Counted from the stretch's first letter, positions 14,725 through 23,042 are shown. The stretch: DNA of 38,904 nucleotides from Verrucomicrobiota bacterium (GCA_009885995.1 VFJQ01000055.1:1-38904), one strand, 5' to 3'. Made by a program: numbers and translations. The notes: generated by a model not told the origin, from the letters alone.

Positions 14725-15594
14725 TTGCCCGTTCCAGCCGAAGTGCGCACCGTCCCGCCCCTCAATGCACCCGCCGTTTCATCTCCTGCCGTGAACCACG
14801 TCGCCGCCGAGCTCGCTCCGGTTCCGTGCGCCAAGCTGGTGATCGACCATGTCTCGAAATGGTTCCACTCCGGCGTGGTCAAAACGCACGCCCTCGACGA
14901 CGTCAGCCTCACGGTCGATGAGGCCGAGTTCGTCTGCCTCGTCGGACCGAGCGGCTGCGGAAAATCGACCCTGCTCAACATGATCGCCGGGCTCGAAATG
15001 GCGGACCAGGGCTCCGTCCTCATGGACGGCAAGAAGGTCGTCGGCTCCGGCCGCGAGCGCATGATGATGTTTCAAGAGAGCGCGCTATTCCCGTGGCTGA
15101 GCGTGCTCGGCAACGTGCTCTTCGGCCTCAAGCTCAAGCCCGGCCTCAAGGACAGCGAACGGCTCGAAGTCGCCCGCTACTACATCAAGCTCGTCGGCCT
15201 CGAACGCTACGAACGCGCAAACATCCACGAACTCTCCGGCGGCATGAAACAGCGCGTCGCCCTCGCCCGCTCCCTCGCGCCGAACCCGCGCGTGCTAATC
15301 ATGGATGAACCCTTCGCCTCGCTCGACGCCATGACCCGCGAGCAACTCTACGGCGACCTCCAGACCATCTGGGCTGCGCGGAAAAAGACCATCGTCTTCG
15401 TCACCCACAACGTCCGCGAAGCCGTGTGCCTCGGCGATCGCGTCGTCCTCTTCTCGCCGAACCCCGGCCGCGTCCGCGAGCAGTTCCGCATCGACCTCCC
15501 ACGCCCGCGCGACATCAATAGCCCGAGCCTCGCCGAGCACGCCACCGAGATCACCCGCGCGCTCAAGCAGCACCGCGAAGTCGCCGCCGAGTAG
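14725..15594 (+). CDS. Sulfonate/taurine/nitrate-type ABC transporter ATP-binding protein
   Basis: This is the cytosolic ATPase of the importer. Counting from TTG 14725 (289 residues), Walker A is GPSGCGKST (74-82), the Q-loop Gln is 117, the signature LSGGMKQR starts at 170 and Walker B VLIMDEP at 190, followed by the D-loop and the switch His in FVTHN. The protein is closest to the SsuB/TauB/NrtD group. The N-terminal 35 residues are unusually Pro/Ala/Val-rich, and no ATG is available near the expected start. TTG 14725 is close behind AAGGA, and GTG 14791 is an alternative that would shorten the protein by 22 residues. It begins 12 bases after the binding-protein gene. Confidence 0.92.
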   Translation: MPVPAEVRTVPPLNAPAVSSPAVNHVAAELAPVPCAKLVIDHVSKWFHSGVVKTHALDDVSLTVDEAEFVCLVGPSGCGKSTLLNMIAGLEMADQGSVLMDGKKVVGSGRERMMMFQESALFPWLSVLGNVLFGLKLKPGLKDSERLEVARYYIKLVGLERYERANIHELSGGMKQRVALARSLAPNPRVLIMDEPFASLDAMTREQLYGDLQTIWAARKKTIVFVTHNVREAVCLGDRVVLFSPNPGRVREQFRIDLPRPRDINSPSLAEHATEITRALKQHREVAAE

Positions 15595-15597
15595 CCG

Positions 15598-16365
15598 ATG
15601 AAACGCTTCCTCACCGCGCTCCTCTTCTTCGTCGCGCTGCTCTGGCTCTGGCATTTCCTGGTCGATAGCGGGCGCTGGTCCGCCATGCTGCTGCCGGACC
15701 CGGCCGACGTCGGCAAATACCTCATCAGCGCCGTGAAAGACGGCACCCTCCTCGAGACCACCTGGGTCACGATGAAGCGGCTGCTCATCGGCTACTTCGC
15801 CGGCATCGTCGTCGGCATCCCGCTCGGCCTGCTCACCGCGCGATTCCTCTGGGCGCACGACACCATCGGCACGCTCGCGCTCGGCCTCCAGACGCTGCCG
15901 AGCGTGTGCTGGGTGCCGCTCGCGCTGATGTGGTTCGGGCAGACCGAAGCCGCCATGTTCTTCGTCGTCATCATGGGCACCATGTGGTCCGTCGTCATCT
16001 CCACCGACAACGGCGTGCGCTCCGTCCCGCCCATCTACGCCCGCGCCGCCCGCACCATGGGCTCGAACGGCTGGCACACCTGGCTGCGCGTCATTCTCCC
16101 GGCCGCGCTGCCCTTCATCGTCAGCGGGGTAAAACAAGGCTGGGCCTTCGCGTGGCGCTCGCTCATGGCCGCGGAGATTTACGTCACCATCCTCACCGGC
16201 TTCGGCCTCGGCCACCTGCTGCACTACGGCCGCGAACTGCACGCGATGGATCAGGTCATCGGCGTCATGCTCGTCATCGTCGCCATCGGCCTGCTCGCGG
16301 ACAAAGTGCTCTTCGCCCCGTGGGAAGCCTTCCTCCACCGGCGCTGGGGCACGCAGCGAAACTAG
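15598..16365 (+). CDS. Sulfonate/taurine/nitrate-type ABC transporter permease
   Basis: The 255-residue inner membrane permease has about six hydrophobic segments, starting with FLTALLFFVALLWLWHFLV. It includes the BPD-transporter coupling region, visible as ARAARTMGSNGWHTWLRVILPAALPFI (in pieces), the EAA-loop equivalent that docks on the ATPase. It matches SsuC/TauC-type permeases. ATG 15598 follows the ATPase stop by three bases, so it is the last gene of the operon that starts with the Rrf2 regulator. With the binding protein and ATPase it completes one importer. Confidence 0.92.
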   Translation: MKRFLTALLFFVALLWLWHFLVDSGRWSAMLLPDPADVGKYLISAVKDGTLLETTWVTMKRLLIGYFAGIVVGIPLGLLTARFLWAHDTIGTLALGLQTLPSVCWVPLALMWFGQTEAAMFFVVIMGTMWSVVISTDNGVRSVPPIYARAARTMGSNGWHTWLRVILPAALPFIVSGVKQGWAFAWRSLMAAEIYVTILTGFGLGHLLHYGRELHAMDQVIGVMLVIVAIGLLADKVLFAPWEAFLHRRWGTQRN

Positions 16366-16537
16366 CCGGACGCGCGCCCGACGGCGCTCGCCCGCTCATC
16401 GGAATCCGGATCGCTCGCCCTGCGAGCAATCTGCAGATAGGCTTGCCCCGGTTTGATGAACATCTTGGTGGCGGAGCCCGCACCTGCAGCTCACTGCCTT
16501 GCAGTTACTTGATTGCTCTCAGCGTGGCAGGGATTCC

Positions 16538-16705
16538 TTACTTCTTCGGGTCGCTTTTGCTCTTCTCAAACTCGGCCTCCATGTTCTGTGGTTCGCGCGT
16601 CTTGTGGACGCCGCCGCCGAAGTCCACGAGCCGGTTGATCATTTGCCGCAGTTGACTTCCCTCCGTCACGAGTTGCCCGGCAATGACGGCGGCCAAGGCG
16701 AGCAA
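16538..16705 (-). CDS. Small hypothetical protein or gene remnant
   Basis: A 55-residue frame with good third-position composition starts at TTG 16705. It has a hydrophobic start (LALAAVIAGQ) and a charged end (MINRLVDFGGGVHKTREP..., then SKSDPKK). It looks like natural protein rather than antisense noise, but I recognise no family and the start is uncertain. It diverges from the small plus-strand frame at 16730. Together they may be remnants of one rearranged locus. Confidence 0.35.
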   Translation of the reverse strand: MLALAAVIAGQLVTEGSQLRQMINRLVDFGGGVHKTREPQNMEAEFEKSKSDPKK

Positions 16706-16729
16706 GGCCCGTCGGACAATCCCGGCGAG

Positions 16730-16897
16730 GTGACCAATGCGTCGCTGGCCGACGCCATCGCCACCACCGCCCGCAACCCGCTGAGCATCGCGCCCCTGAC
16801 CCAGACGATCAGCGACCCGCCCACGCAGGGGCAGGTGCACAACATTCAGAACGCCCACCACGAACTGCTCGCCATCATCTTCCGCCCGCCGACGTAA
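16730..16897 (+). pseudogene. C-terminal remnant of a repeat-type Verrucomicrobial protein
   Basis: The frame from GTG 16730 encodes VTNASLADAIATTARNP, then SIAPLTQTISDPPTQGQV and a helical end HHELLAIIF. This resembles the short C-terminal segment 'VTxxxLxxAIAxT...DPPTQxxMxxI...' that I associate with small tail-like proteins in this phylum, but I cannot name the family. The stretch between the permease gene and the delta-60 gene (16366-17102) otherwise holds no recognisable gene. Confidence 0.4.
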
Positions 16898-17102
16898 GGC
16901 CGGCTCTTCTCGACCGCGAAGGGGGGGGCGGTGCCTGTCGCGTCTGGAGCCGCGCCCGGTCCGCCGGCGTGGCGAGCGGGGCTATGCGAATGCAGCGGCG
17001 CGGTGGCAGTTGAAACCGGAGGCAAGATGTGGTCGCGTCGGCGGCGTGACCCGAACGGCCCCGAGGCCGCCCATCGCCACCCACCCGAACCGCCCACCGA
17101 CC

Positions 17103-19883
17103 ATGCTCCGAGCCCGCCTGCTGCCCGTCCTCGCCGCCTTCGCCCTGCTGCCGCTCGTGCCCTCCCTCGCGGCGCCGGGAGACCTCGATCCGAGTTTCGG
17201 AACGGGCGGGAAGGTGGATACCGGGATCAGCTTTTCTTTTACATACGCTAACGCCTTCGCGGTGCAGGGCGATGGGAAGATCATCGCGGCGGGGTATTTC
17301 AACAACGGCAGCTACGGCGACTTCGCGCTGGTGCGCTTCAATGCCGACGGAACCTTCGACAGCGGGTTCGGCACGGGAGGGAAGGTCACCACCGACTTCG
17401 GCGACAGCGCAGAGGTCAATAGCGTGGCGGTGCAAAGCGATGGAAAAATCGTCGCGGCGGGATATGCCCGCGTCGGCAGTAGTGCCGCCGTCGCGCTGGC
17501 GCGTTACAATGCGGATGGGACGCTCGACACTGGCTTCGGCAGCAGCGGCAAGCTGACCAACGATGTTGGGTCGTTAACCGACAAGGCTTACAGCGTCTTG
17601 GTGCAGAGCGATGGGAAGGTCGTGGTGGTGGGGTATAGCGGCTTTTCCGAGGCTTTTGGCGGTGGGACCGGGGACGTCATCGTGGTGCGTTACGCCGCCG
17701 ACGGCACGCTCGATAGCGGTTACGGCAGCGGCGGGAAGGCCACCTCCGGCACCACCTCCCTGGATGGCCCCCCGTTCGGGGCCTTGCAGAGCGATGGGAA
17801 GATCGTCGTCGTGAGGACGGGCGGCTTCACGGTGGCTCGCCTCAATACCGATGGGACGCCCGACACCGGCTTCGGCAGCGGCGGCGTCGTCACGAACAGC
17901 AGCGGCGGGATCCCCACCTGTATGGCCTTGCAAAGCGATGGGAAGATCCTCGCGGCGGGAGTCCCCAGCGGCCAAAGTGACTTCGCGCTGGCGCGCTTTA
18001 ATACCGACGGAACGATCGACAGCAGCTTCGGCAGCGGGGGCATCGTCATCACGGATTTCGCCGGCAACGAAGACGTCCCCAATAGTATCGCGGTGCAAGG
18101 CGATGGGAAGATCGTGGCGGTGGGGTCTTCCTACGACAGCAGCAGCAACGCCTACGTCGCGCTGGCGCGCTACACGGCGGACGGGTCGCTCGACAGCAGT
18201 TTCGGCAGCGGAGGCAAGGTGAGCACCAACTTGGGCGCCTCTGACGCCTACGGACGAGCCGTGGCTATGCAGAGCGACGGGAGAATCGTGGCGGGGGTGC
18301 AGATCGACTTCACCAGCTCCTCGGTGGCGCGCTTTCTCGGCGGCGATGCCGGCCCGGTGTCGCCCCTGCTGGACCCACCTGTCTTCGACACGCTGACGGT
18401 GCGGACGGACGGGGCGGCGTTCCTCGGCTTTGGGTCGCCGGCGGTGGATGATGGCGTGGTGGGTGGTGCGGCGCAGGTGACGATCGGCGGGCGCAAGCAG
18501 ACGCTCATCTATGGCGGGGCCGAAGGTGCGGCGCTGGCGCAGACCGGCAGCCTCGATCCGGAGGGGGCGACGTTCGTGGCGCTGGGCGATCCGGTCTTCG
18601 GCGGGGAGGCGATTGGCTTTGCCGGCACGGCGCTGCAGACGGCGTCGAGCCTGCCGCCGCTGCTGCGCATGGACCCGCGCGGGGTGGAGCGGGCTTTCTC
18701 GGTGCGGCCCGGCGGACGACTGGCGGCGCTTTATTCGCAGCTCACCGCAGTGGCGGGGGTCAAGCGGCTCGCGGCGCAGGCGGAGCCGGCGCCGGGTGGG
18801 GGACAGTTCGCACGGTTCCGGGGCTTCGGTCTGCCGCGCACGCGGGGCGGGCTGGTCTTCACGGGGAATCTGCATCGCAGCGACGGGGTGACGGCGAAGG
18901 ACGACTTCGGGATCTGGCGGGAGAAGACGAGCGGCGGTGATAGCGACAAGCTGCTGCGCACCGGCGACCCGGCAGGGGCGCACACGGTGAAGAAGCTATC
19001 CCTGCTCACGCCGGTGGCTAATGCGACCGACCAGCGGCGCAGCTTCGCCCCCGATGGCGGCGTGGCGGCGATGGCGAAATTTGACGACGGCAGCACCGGC
19101 GTGGTGGCCGTGGCCGCCGATGGCAGCGTGAGCGTGCCGCTGGAGTCGTCGGCTGCCGTGCCGGACGACACGGGCAGCGCGGATGCCGACGTGCGTTTCA
19201 CCGCCTTCTCTCCGCCGGCCACGGCCAGCGCCGGGCGGGTCGCATTACTGGCGGCGCTGAAGGCTGTGGTGCGTGGGCAGCCGGCGCCGGCTCAGGCGAT
19301 CTTTTCCAATCAAGGCGGGACGATGCGCCGCGTCGTGGCGCGGGGCGATACGGTGCCCGGCCAGAATGGCGCGCGCTGGGGCTCGCTGGGCCAGCCGGCG
19401 ATGGGCGAGGGGGGAATGATCGGCTTCATCGCGGCCTTGACGGGCCAGGGCGTGAAACCGCCCAACCGGACGGTGATCGCGCGAGTGGAGAACGGCGACA
19501 AGACGGTCGTGGCGCGGCTGGGGAACCAGGCGTTCGGCATGGCCGATGGAGTGACGTTTCGGAGGTTCATGTCGATGGTCGTCACGGACAGCGACCCGGC
19601 GCGGATCGTCTTCACCGCGACCGTCGGCGGCCCCGGCGTGAACGGGAGCAACAACGTGGGGCTGTGGAGCCATTCGGTCGCCAATGGGACGAACCTGCTG
19701 ATGCGCAAAGGCGGAGAGATCAAGGTCGGCGGCGAGACCCTGAGCGTCCGCACCTTCGAGGCACTGCAGGCGCCTAAGAAGAACATCGGCCAGGGCCGCA
19801 GCACGGACGCGAGCGGCTTCGTGACCGCCAAGGCGAAGCTCAGCGACGGCCGCCAGGGCGTGCTGCGCATCCCGCTGCCGTAG
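17103..19883 (+). CDS. Delta-60 repeat surface protein
   Basis: This 926-residue exported protein has a signal peptide (LLPVLAAFALLPLVPSLA) and then about seven delta-60 repeats between residues 22 and 420. Each carries a DGKIVAAG-like strand, an ARYNADGTLD-like turn and a SFGSGGKV-like end, spaced near 55-60 residues, giving a predicted beta-propeller. The C-terminal half has spaced repeats of another kind (FLRTGD-like, FMADG-like values), ending DGRQGVLRIPLP, similar to the broken fragment at 4142-4594. Such proteins are probably outer-surface or secreted; their function is unknown. ATG 17103 is chosen because the signal peptide follows directly; an in-frame start at 17010 would precede it with a non-signal stretch. 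Confidence 0.85.
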   Translation: MLRARLLPVLAAFALLPLVPSLAAPGDLDPSFGTGGKVDTGISFSFTYANAFAVQGDGKIIAAGYFNNGSYGDFALVRFNADGTFDSGFGTGGKVTTDFGDSAEVNSVAVQSDGKIVAAGYARVGSSAAVALARYNADGTLDTGFGSSGKLTNDVGSLTDKAYSVLVQSDGKVVVVGYSGFSEAFGGGTGDVIVVRYAADGTLDSGYGSGGKATSGTTSLDGPPFGALQSDGKIVVVRTGGFTVARLNTDGTPDTGFGSGGVVTNSSGGIPTCMALQSDGKILAAGVPSGQSDFALARFNTDGTIDSSFGSGGIVITDFAGNEDVPNSIAVQGDGKIVAVGSSYDSSSNAYVALARYTADGSLDSSFGSGGKVSTNLGASDAYGRAVAMQSDGRIVAGVQIDFTSSSVARFLGGDAGPVSPLLDPPVFDTLTVRTDGAAFLGFGSPAVDDGVVGGAAQVTIGGRKQTLIYGGAEGAALAQTGSLDPEGATFVALGDPVFGGEAIGFAGTALQTASSLPPLLRMDPRGVERAFSVRPGGRLAALYSQLTAVAGVKRLAAQAEPAPGGGQFARFRGFGLPRTRGGLVFTGNLHRSDGVTAKDDFGIWREKTSGGDSDKLLRTGDPAGAHTVKKLSLLTPVANATDQRRSFAPDGGVAAMAKFDDGSTGVVAVAADGSVSVPLESSAAVPDDTGSADADVRFTAFSPPATASAGRVALLAALKAVVRGQPAPAQAIFSNQGGTMRRVVARGDTVPGQNGARWGSLGQPAMGEGGMIGFIAALTGQGVKPPNRTVIARVENGDKTVVARLGNQAFGMADGVTFRRFMSMVVTDSDPARIVFTATVGGPGVNGSNNVGLWSHSVANGTNLLMRKGGEIKVGGETLSVRTFEALQAPKKNIGQGRSTDASGFVTAKAKLSDGRQGVLRIPLP

Positions 19884-19942
19884 GAGGATGGGGTGGGGAA
19901 TGCGGCGATCGTGGCACTGGCGGGATGAACTGCGCGAAGCGC

Positions 19943-20018
19943 GGTAGGGCGGTCGCGCCGCGACCTCCTCGCCTCTGATCGACGCCGCACAAGGACGCCG
20001 CGGCGCGGCGTCCCTACC
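19943..20018. repeat. MITE-like palindromic element with GGTAGGG termini
   Basis: The 76-base element starts GGTAGGG and ends CCCTACC. The 26-base left end matches the reverse complement of the right end at 21 of 26 positions. Inside are two perfect palindromes: GGTCGCG-C-CGCGACC (19951-19965) and GGACGCCGCG-G-CGCGGCGTCC (19993-20013). Its right terminal 26 bases match those of the element inside the kinase gene at about 22 of 26. The remaining intergenic sequence (19884-20208) has no recognisable gene but includes GTTAGGC at 20151-20157. Confidence 0.7.
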
Positions 20019-20208
20019 GGATAGCAGCCCCGCCCGAATGATCCCGGCGATAATCCTTCACCGAACCGCGCCCGCCTGCTCTCATCCCGCGCATGCCCCG
20101 CCCACCCGCTCCCCGCCGCCAGCCGTGTGCGAGTTGTGGTCAAATTATATGTTAGGCGTCGCTACGCGCATCCTATGAACGAAGCATTCTCCATCACGCC
20201 TCGCTAGG

Positions 20209-20511
20209 ATGTCACCCGTTACTCAGATCACCACTGTGATCGCCGGCGGTGTAGTGCTCGCGTTACTCGCCATCAGGCAGCCACGCGTGTTTCGGTTCCT
20301 CAGCGTCGTATTCATCACATCCATCATCTTCGGCATTGTCGTCTCGTTTCTCGTCCCGAGCCCCGCACCAAGCGAGCCCCCCGACGTCGTCGAGTTTCTC
20401 TCCGTCTCCATTCCTCTCAGCGCTCTCAAGGGTTTTAGCGTTTGGCTCATTGCCTTGCTCGTAGCGCTCGCGGATGCCCACCGGTGCAGCACGGAGCAGC
20501 ACCGCACCTGA
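20209..20511 (+). CDS. Small membrane protein, hypothetical
   Basis: This 100-residue protein has three hydrophobic segments (VIAGGVVLALLAI, FLSVVFITSIIFGIVVSFLV, and FSVWLIALLVALA) with short loops, so it is probably an inner membrane protein. No family is recognised. The ATG at 20209 follows CTAGG. Its base composition is less GC-biased than neighbouring genes. An 11-base sequence, ATGAACGAAGC, occurs on both sides (20174 and 20526). These facts suggest a laterally acquired small cassette, but this is not proven. Confidence 0.6.
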   Translation: MSPVTQITTVIAGGVVLALLAIRQPRVFRFLSVVFITSIIFGIVVSFLVPSPAPSEPPDVVEFLSVSIPLSALKGFSVWLIALLVALADAHRCSTEQHRT

Positions 20512-20694
20512 ACGCCTCAACCCCAATGAACGAAGCTAACCCCTACGGAAGGAGCCAAGGTCGAGAGCGTATGAGTGGCTGAGTTTTGTGGATGGTCGGC
20601 TGGGTGGCGGAGGGAGGTGGCGCCGGAGCGGTGCGCTGCCTTGCATCCGGAGGGGTGCGCTGGGGCGTGCTGCGGGCTGTCCGTGGGGCTCGGC

Positions 20695-22983
20695 TTAGGG
20701 TGTCTTTCGCTTTTGAGCGGGCGGCTTGGGCGTGCTGCGGGCCGTTGTGCTCTTGCTGGGCCTGGCCTTTTCGGGTGGCCTCGGATCTTCACCCTCGAGG
20801 ACGAGGCGGAAGCCGTAATTGTCGCGCGTGTCCTGCGGGGAGGAGTGGACGCGGCAGCTCGAGAGGAGGCTGATGCGCACGGTGCCGTTATACCACGAGG
20901 CGCCGCGGACGACCTTGTCCTTCGACTCGTGGTTCCATGCGTCCTCGACCCACTGCCAGACATTGCCGCCCATGTCGAAGAGGCCGAACGGATTCGCCGC
21001 GAAGCTGCCCACGGGGGATGTGGCGGGAAAGCCGTCGTCATAGGCTTTGATCGCCGTGTCCGATTCCGTCTCCGTCCCCGCGTAATTGCCCGCGCCGGGC
21101 GGCGGCGGCCACTGCGTGCCCCACGGATAGACGGTCGGTGCGCTCATGTCGCGCTGCTCGGGCGTGTCGCCCGGTTCGTCGGCGAGTCCGACGCCTCGGC
21201 TCCACTCGCGATCGGTCGGGAGGCGGTAGCTCTGCGCCTCGGCTAGCACTCCCTTCCCGCGCTCCAGCGCGGTGAGCCAGCGGCAGAAGGCGACGGCATC
21301 CTCCCAACTCACGTTCACCACCGGCTGATCGGGGCCTTGCTCGAAACCGGGGGTGCTCCAACTCGTCGAACGCAACTCCTTCGCCTTCGCGAAGACCGCG
21401 TAGTCGCGCACGCGCGTCGGCCAGATACACATCCGGATGTCCGTGCCGGGAAGCGGGACGAACTTCATCCCGAGGCTGTTGGTGAAGGGCGGTGCGAGCT
21501 GCACCGGCGGCGGTGGAGCAGGGGTGGGCGGGGCGGGAGTCGCCGGCGCGGGTGTGGCCGCTGCCTGCATCTTCGGCGCGGGCGTCGGCGTCGCTGGGAC
21601 TGGCGTCGGCGCGGGTGTGGGAACGGGCGTTGGCGCGGGTGTCGGCGCTGGCGTGGGAGTGGGGACGGCTTGCGCTTCGCGCTCCCATGCCTTGCGGCGG
21701 GAAGCGGACGTGTCCCGACCGAGCCATGCGCCGAGAGCGATGACGCCGAGCACCGCCGCGATGAGCGCGAGGGTCCAGAGCCCCGTTTGCCGCTCGCTGG
21801 TAGGGACGGCACGCCGTGCCGTCCGCTCGCGAACCGGTGGCGATTCGCTGGCTGGAGCGGGCTGCTCCGGACGGCACGGCGTGCCGTCCCTGCCACTTTG
21901 CATGGGAGCGACCGCTGGTGTTTCGACGGGCGCTTCGACAGGAGCTTCGACGGGTGGCGGCGCGATCGGAGCGGTGGCGAGCCGCTTCGCCACCTCGCGT
22001 GGAATGGGCCGCAACGCCGGGTCGCGAGAAAGCAGAGCAGCGATGGTTTCCTCCCACACGGCGGGGATCGGCGCATCGATGCCCGCGAGTTCGCGGCGGT
22101 GGCCGGCGATGCTCGGGAGCGGCTGCGTCGTCACCTTGTGCAGCAGGTAGCTTTTGCTGGTGGCGAGAAAGGGTGGCTTGCCGGTGAGCAGTTCGTGGAG
22201 CGTGACGCCCAGCGCGTAGAGATCATCCGCCGGTTGTGGCGGCTCGCCGCGCATCTGCTCCGGGCTTTGATAGGCCGCGGTGCCGCTCGTATCGCGGCCG
22301 GTGAAATAGAGCGGGTCCGCATCGAGCATCGTCGGGATGCCGTAGTCCGCGATCTTCACGCCGTCCGCCGGATCGAGCAGCAGGTTGGCGGGCTTGAGGT
22401 CGCGGTGGGTGATCCCGCGCTCGTGCGCGAAGGCGATCGCGTCGCAGAGCTGCGCCACCCAGCCAGCGACCTCCGCGGGCTCGAACCACCCGTGCGGTCG
22501 CGCGGCGCGCAGCGTGTCGAGATTGTCGCCGCTCACGGCTTCCATCACCACGACGAGCAACTCGCGCTCGCGGTCTTCCACCCACTCGAACACGCGCACG
22601 ATGTGCGGATGCTCCAGCGCCCGCGCCCGCTCCACTCCGCTTTTCAAGGCCGCGCTGACGGCTGGCTCGGAGGTCACGGCCGTGCTGATGAATTTCAGCG
22701 CGCACTTGCGATCGAGCGTCTCGTCGTGCGCCAGCAGGACGAGGCCGAGCGTGCCCTTGCCGAGCAGGCCATCGAGCCGGAAGCGGCCCGCGATCGTCTC
22801 CCCCGCCGTGAGGCGGCGCAGCGCGCGATTCGGATCCACGTGGGGCGCGGAAGGCGGGAGCGGCAGCTCGGGCTCGAGCGGTATTTCCGATGCCGGCGCG
22901 GTCCCGGGCTCCGGCACCGCGGGTGCGGGAGTCGGGCTTTCTACAGGCGGCTTACTGCGTCGAGATCGGGGTTTTCGGCCCAT
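20695..22983 (-). CDS. Ser/Thr protein kinase with SUMF1-like extracellular domain
   Basis: The 762-residue protein has a Pro-rich start, a Hanks-type kinase domain (about 66-340), an inserted 32-residue element (364-395), one membrane helix (402-422), a Thr/Pro/Ala linker and a SUMF1/formylglycine-enzyme-like domain (about 500-725), then a basic tail. Kinase motifs visible are GKGTLG (75-80), Lys97, HRDLKPAN (193-200), DYG at 213-215 instead of the usual DFG, and SPEQ (240-243). The kinase faces the cytosol and the SUMF1 part the periplasm. The SUMF1-like domain keeps NVSWEDAVAFCRWL, RLPTDREW and FDMGGNVWQWVED, but I do not see the paired active-site cysteines, so it probably binds ligand rather than making formylglycine. 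It diverges from the FAD gene across 59 bases. Confidence 0.9.
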   Translation of the reverse strand: MGRKPRSRRSKPPVESPTPAPAVPEPGTAPASEIPLEPELPLPPSAPHVDPNRALRRLTAGETIAGRFRLDGLLGKGTLGLVLLAHDETLDRKCALKFISTAVTSEPAVSAALKSGVERARALEHPHIVRVFEWVEDRERELLVVVMEAVSGDNLDTLRAARPHGWFEPAEVAGWVAQLCDAIAFAHERGITHRDLKPANLLLDPADGVKIADYGIPTMLDADPLYFTGRDTSGTAAYQSPEQMRGEPPQPADDLYALGVTLHELLTGKPPFLATSKSYLLHKVTTQPLPSIAGHRRELAGIDAPIPAVWEETIAALLSRDPALRPIPREVAKRLATAPIAPPPVEAPVEAPVETPAVAPMQSGRDGTPCRPEQPAPASESPPVRERTARRAVPTSERQTGLWTLALIAAVLGVIALGAWLGRDTSASRRKAWEREAQAVPTPTPAPTPAPTPVPTPAPTPVPATPTPAPKMQAAATPAPATPAPPTPAPPPPVQLAPPFTNSLGMKFVPLPGTDIRMCIWPTRVRDYAVFAKAKELRSTSWSTPGFEQGPDQPVVNVSWEDAVAFCRWLTALERGKGVLAEAQSYRLPTDREWSRGVGLADEPGDTPEQRDMSAPTVYPWGTQWPPPPGAGNYAGTETESDTAIKAYDDGFPATSPVGSFAANPFGLFDMGGNVWQWVEDAWNHESKDKVVRGASWYNGTVRISLLSSCRVHSSPQDTRDNYGFRLVLEGEDPRPPEKARPSKSTTARSTPKPPAQKRKTP
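21799..21894. repeat. MITE-like palindromic element inserted in frame in the kinase gene
   Basis: Two inverted 26-base ends (21799-21824 and 21869-21894) match at 25 of 26 positions, start GGTAGGGACGGCACG and each hold a perfect 10-1-10 palindrome. The element is exactly 96 bases (32 codons), falls on codon boundaries and has no stop, adding residues 364-395 (GRDGTPCRP...TARRAVPT) to the linker between the kinase and the membrane helix. The same terminal sequence occurs at 19943-20018. Confidence 0.8.
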
Positions 22984-23008
22984 GCATGAACGAGGATGCT
23001 TGTCTCCG

Positions 23009-23040
23009 AATCAGCAATCAGCAATCAGCAATCAGCAATC
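23009..23040 (+). repeat. AATCAGC heptamer tandem repeat
   Basis: Four full copies of AATCAGC plus AATC lie in the 59-base gap between the divergent kinase and FAD oxidoreductase genes, ending two bases before the latter's ATG. Copy-number change would move the FAD gene's start signals or alter the spacing of promoters. The unit is seven bases, so it does not preserve frame if translated. Confidence 0.85.
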
Positions 23041-23042
23041 CC

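Noticed and set aside
15295..16338. Long minus-strand open frame opposite the ABC permease
   Set aside because: It is antisense to a clear permease gene; the residue pattern is Glu/Asp/Arg-rich, as expected from the reverse of GC-rich coding DNA.
16366..17102. Prophage
   Set aside because: The remnants recall tail-like proteins, but there is no integrase, terminase, capsid or lysis gene anywhere in the window.
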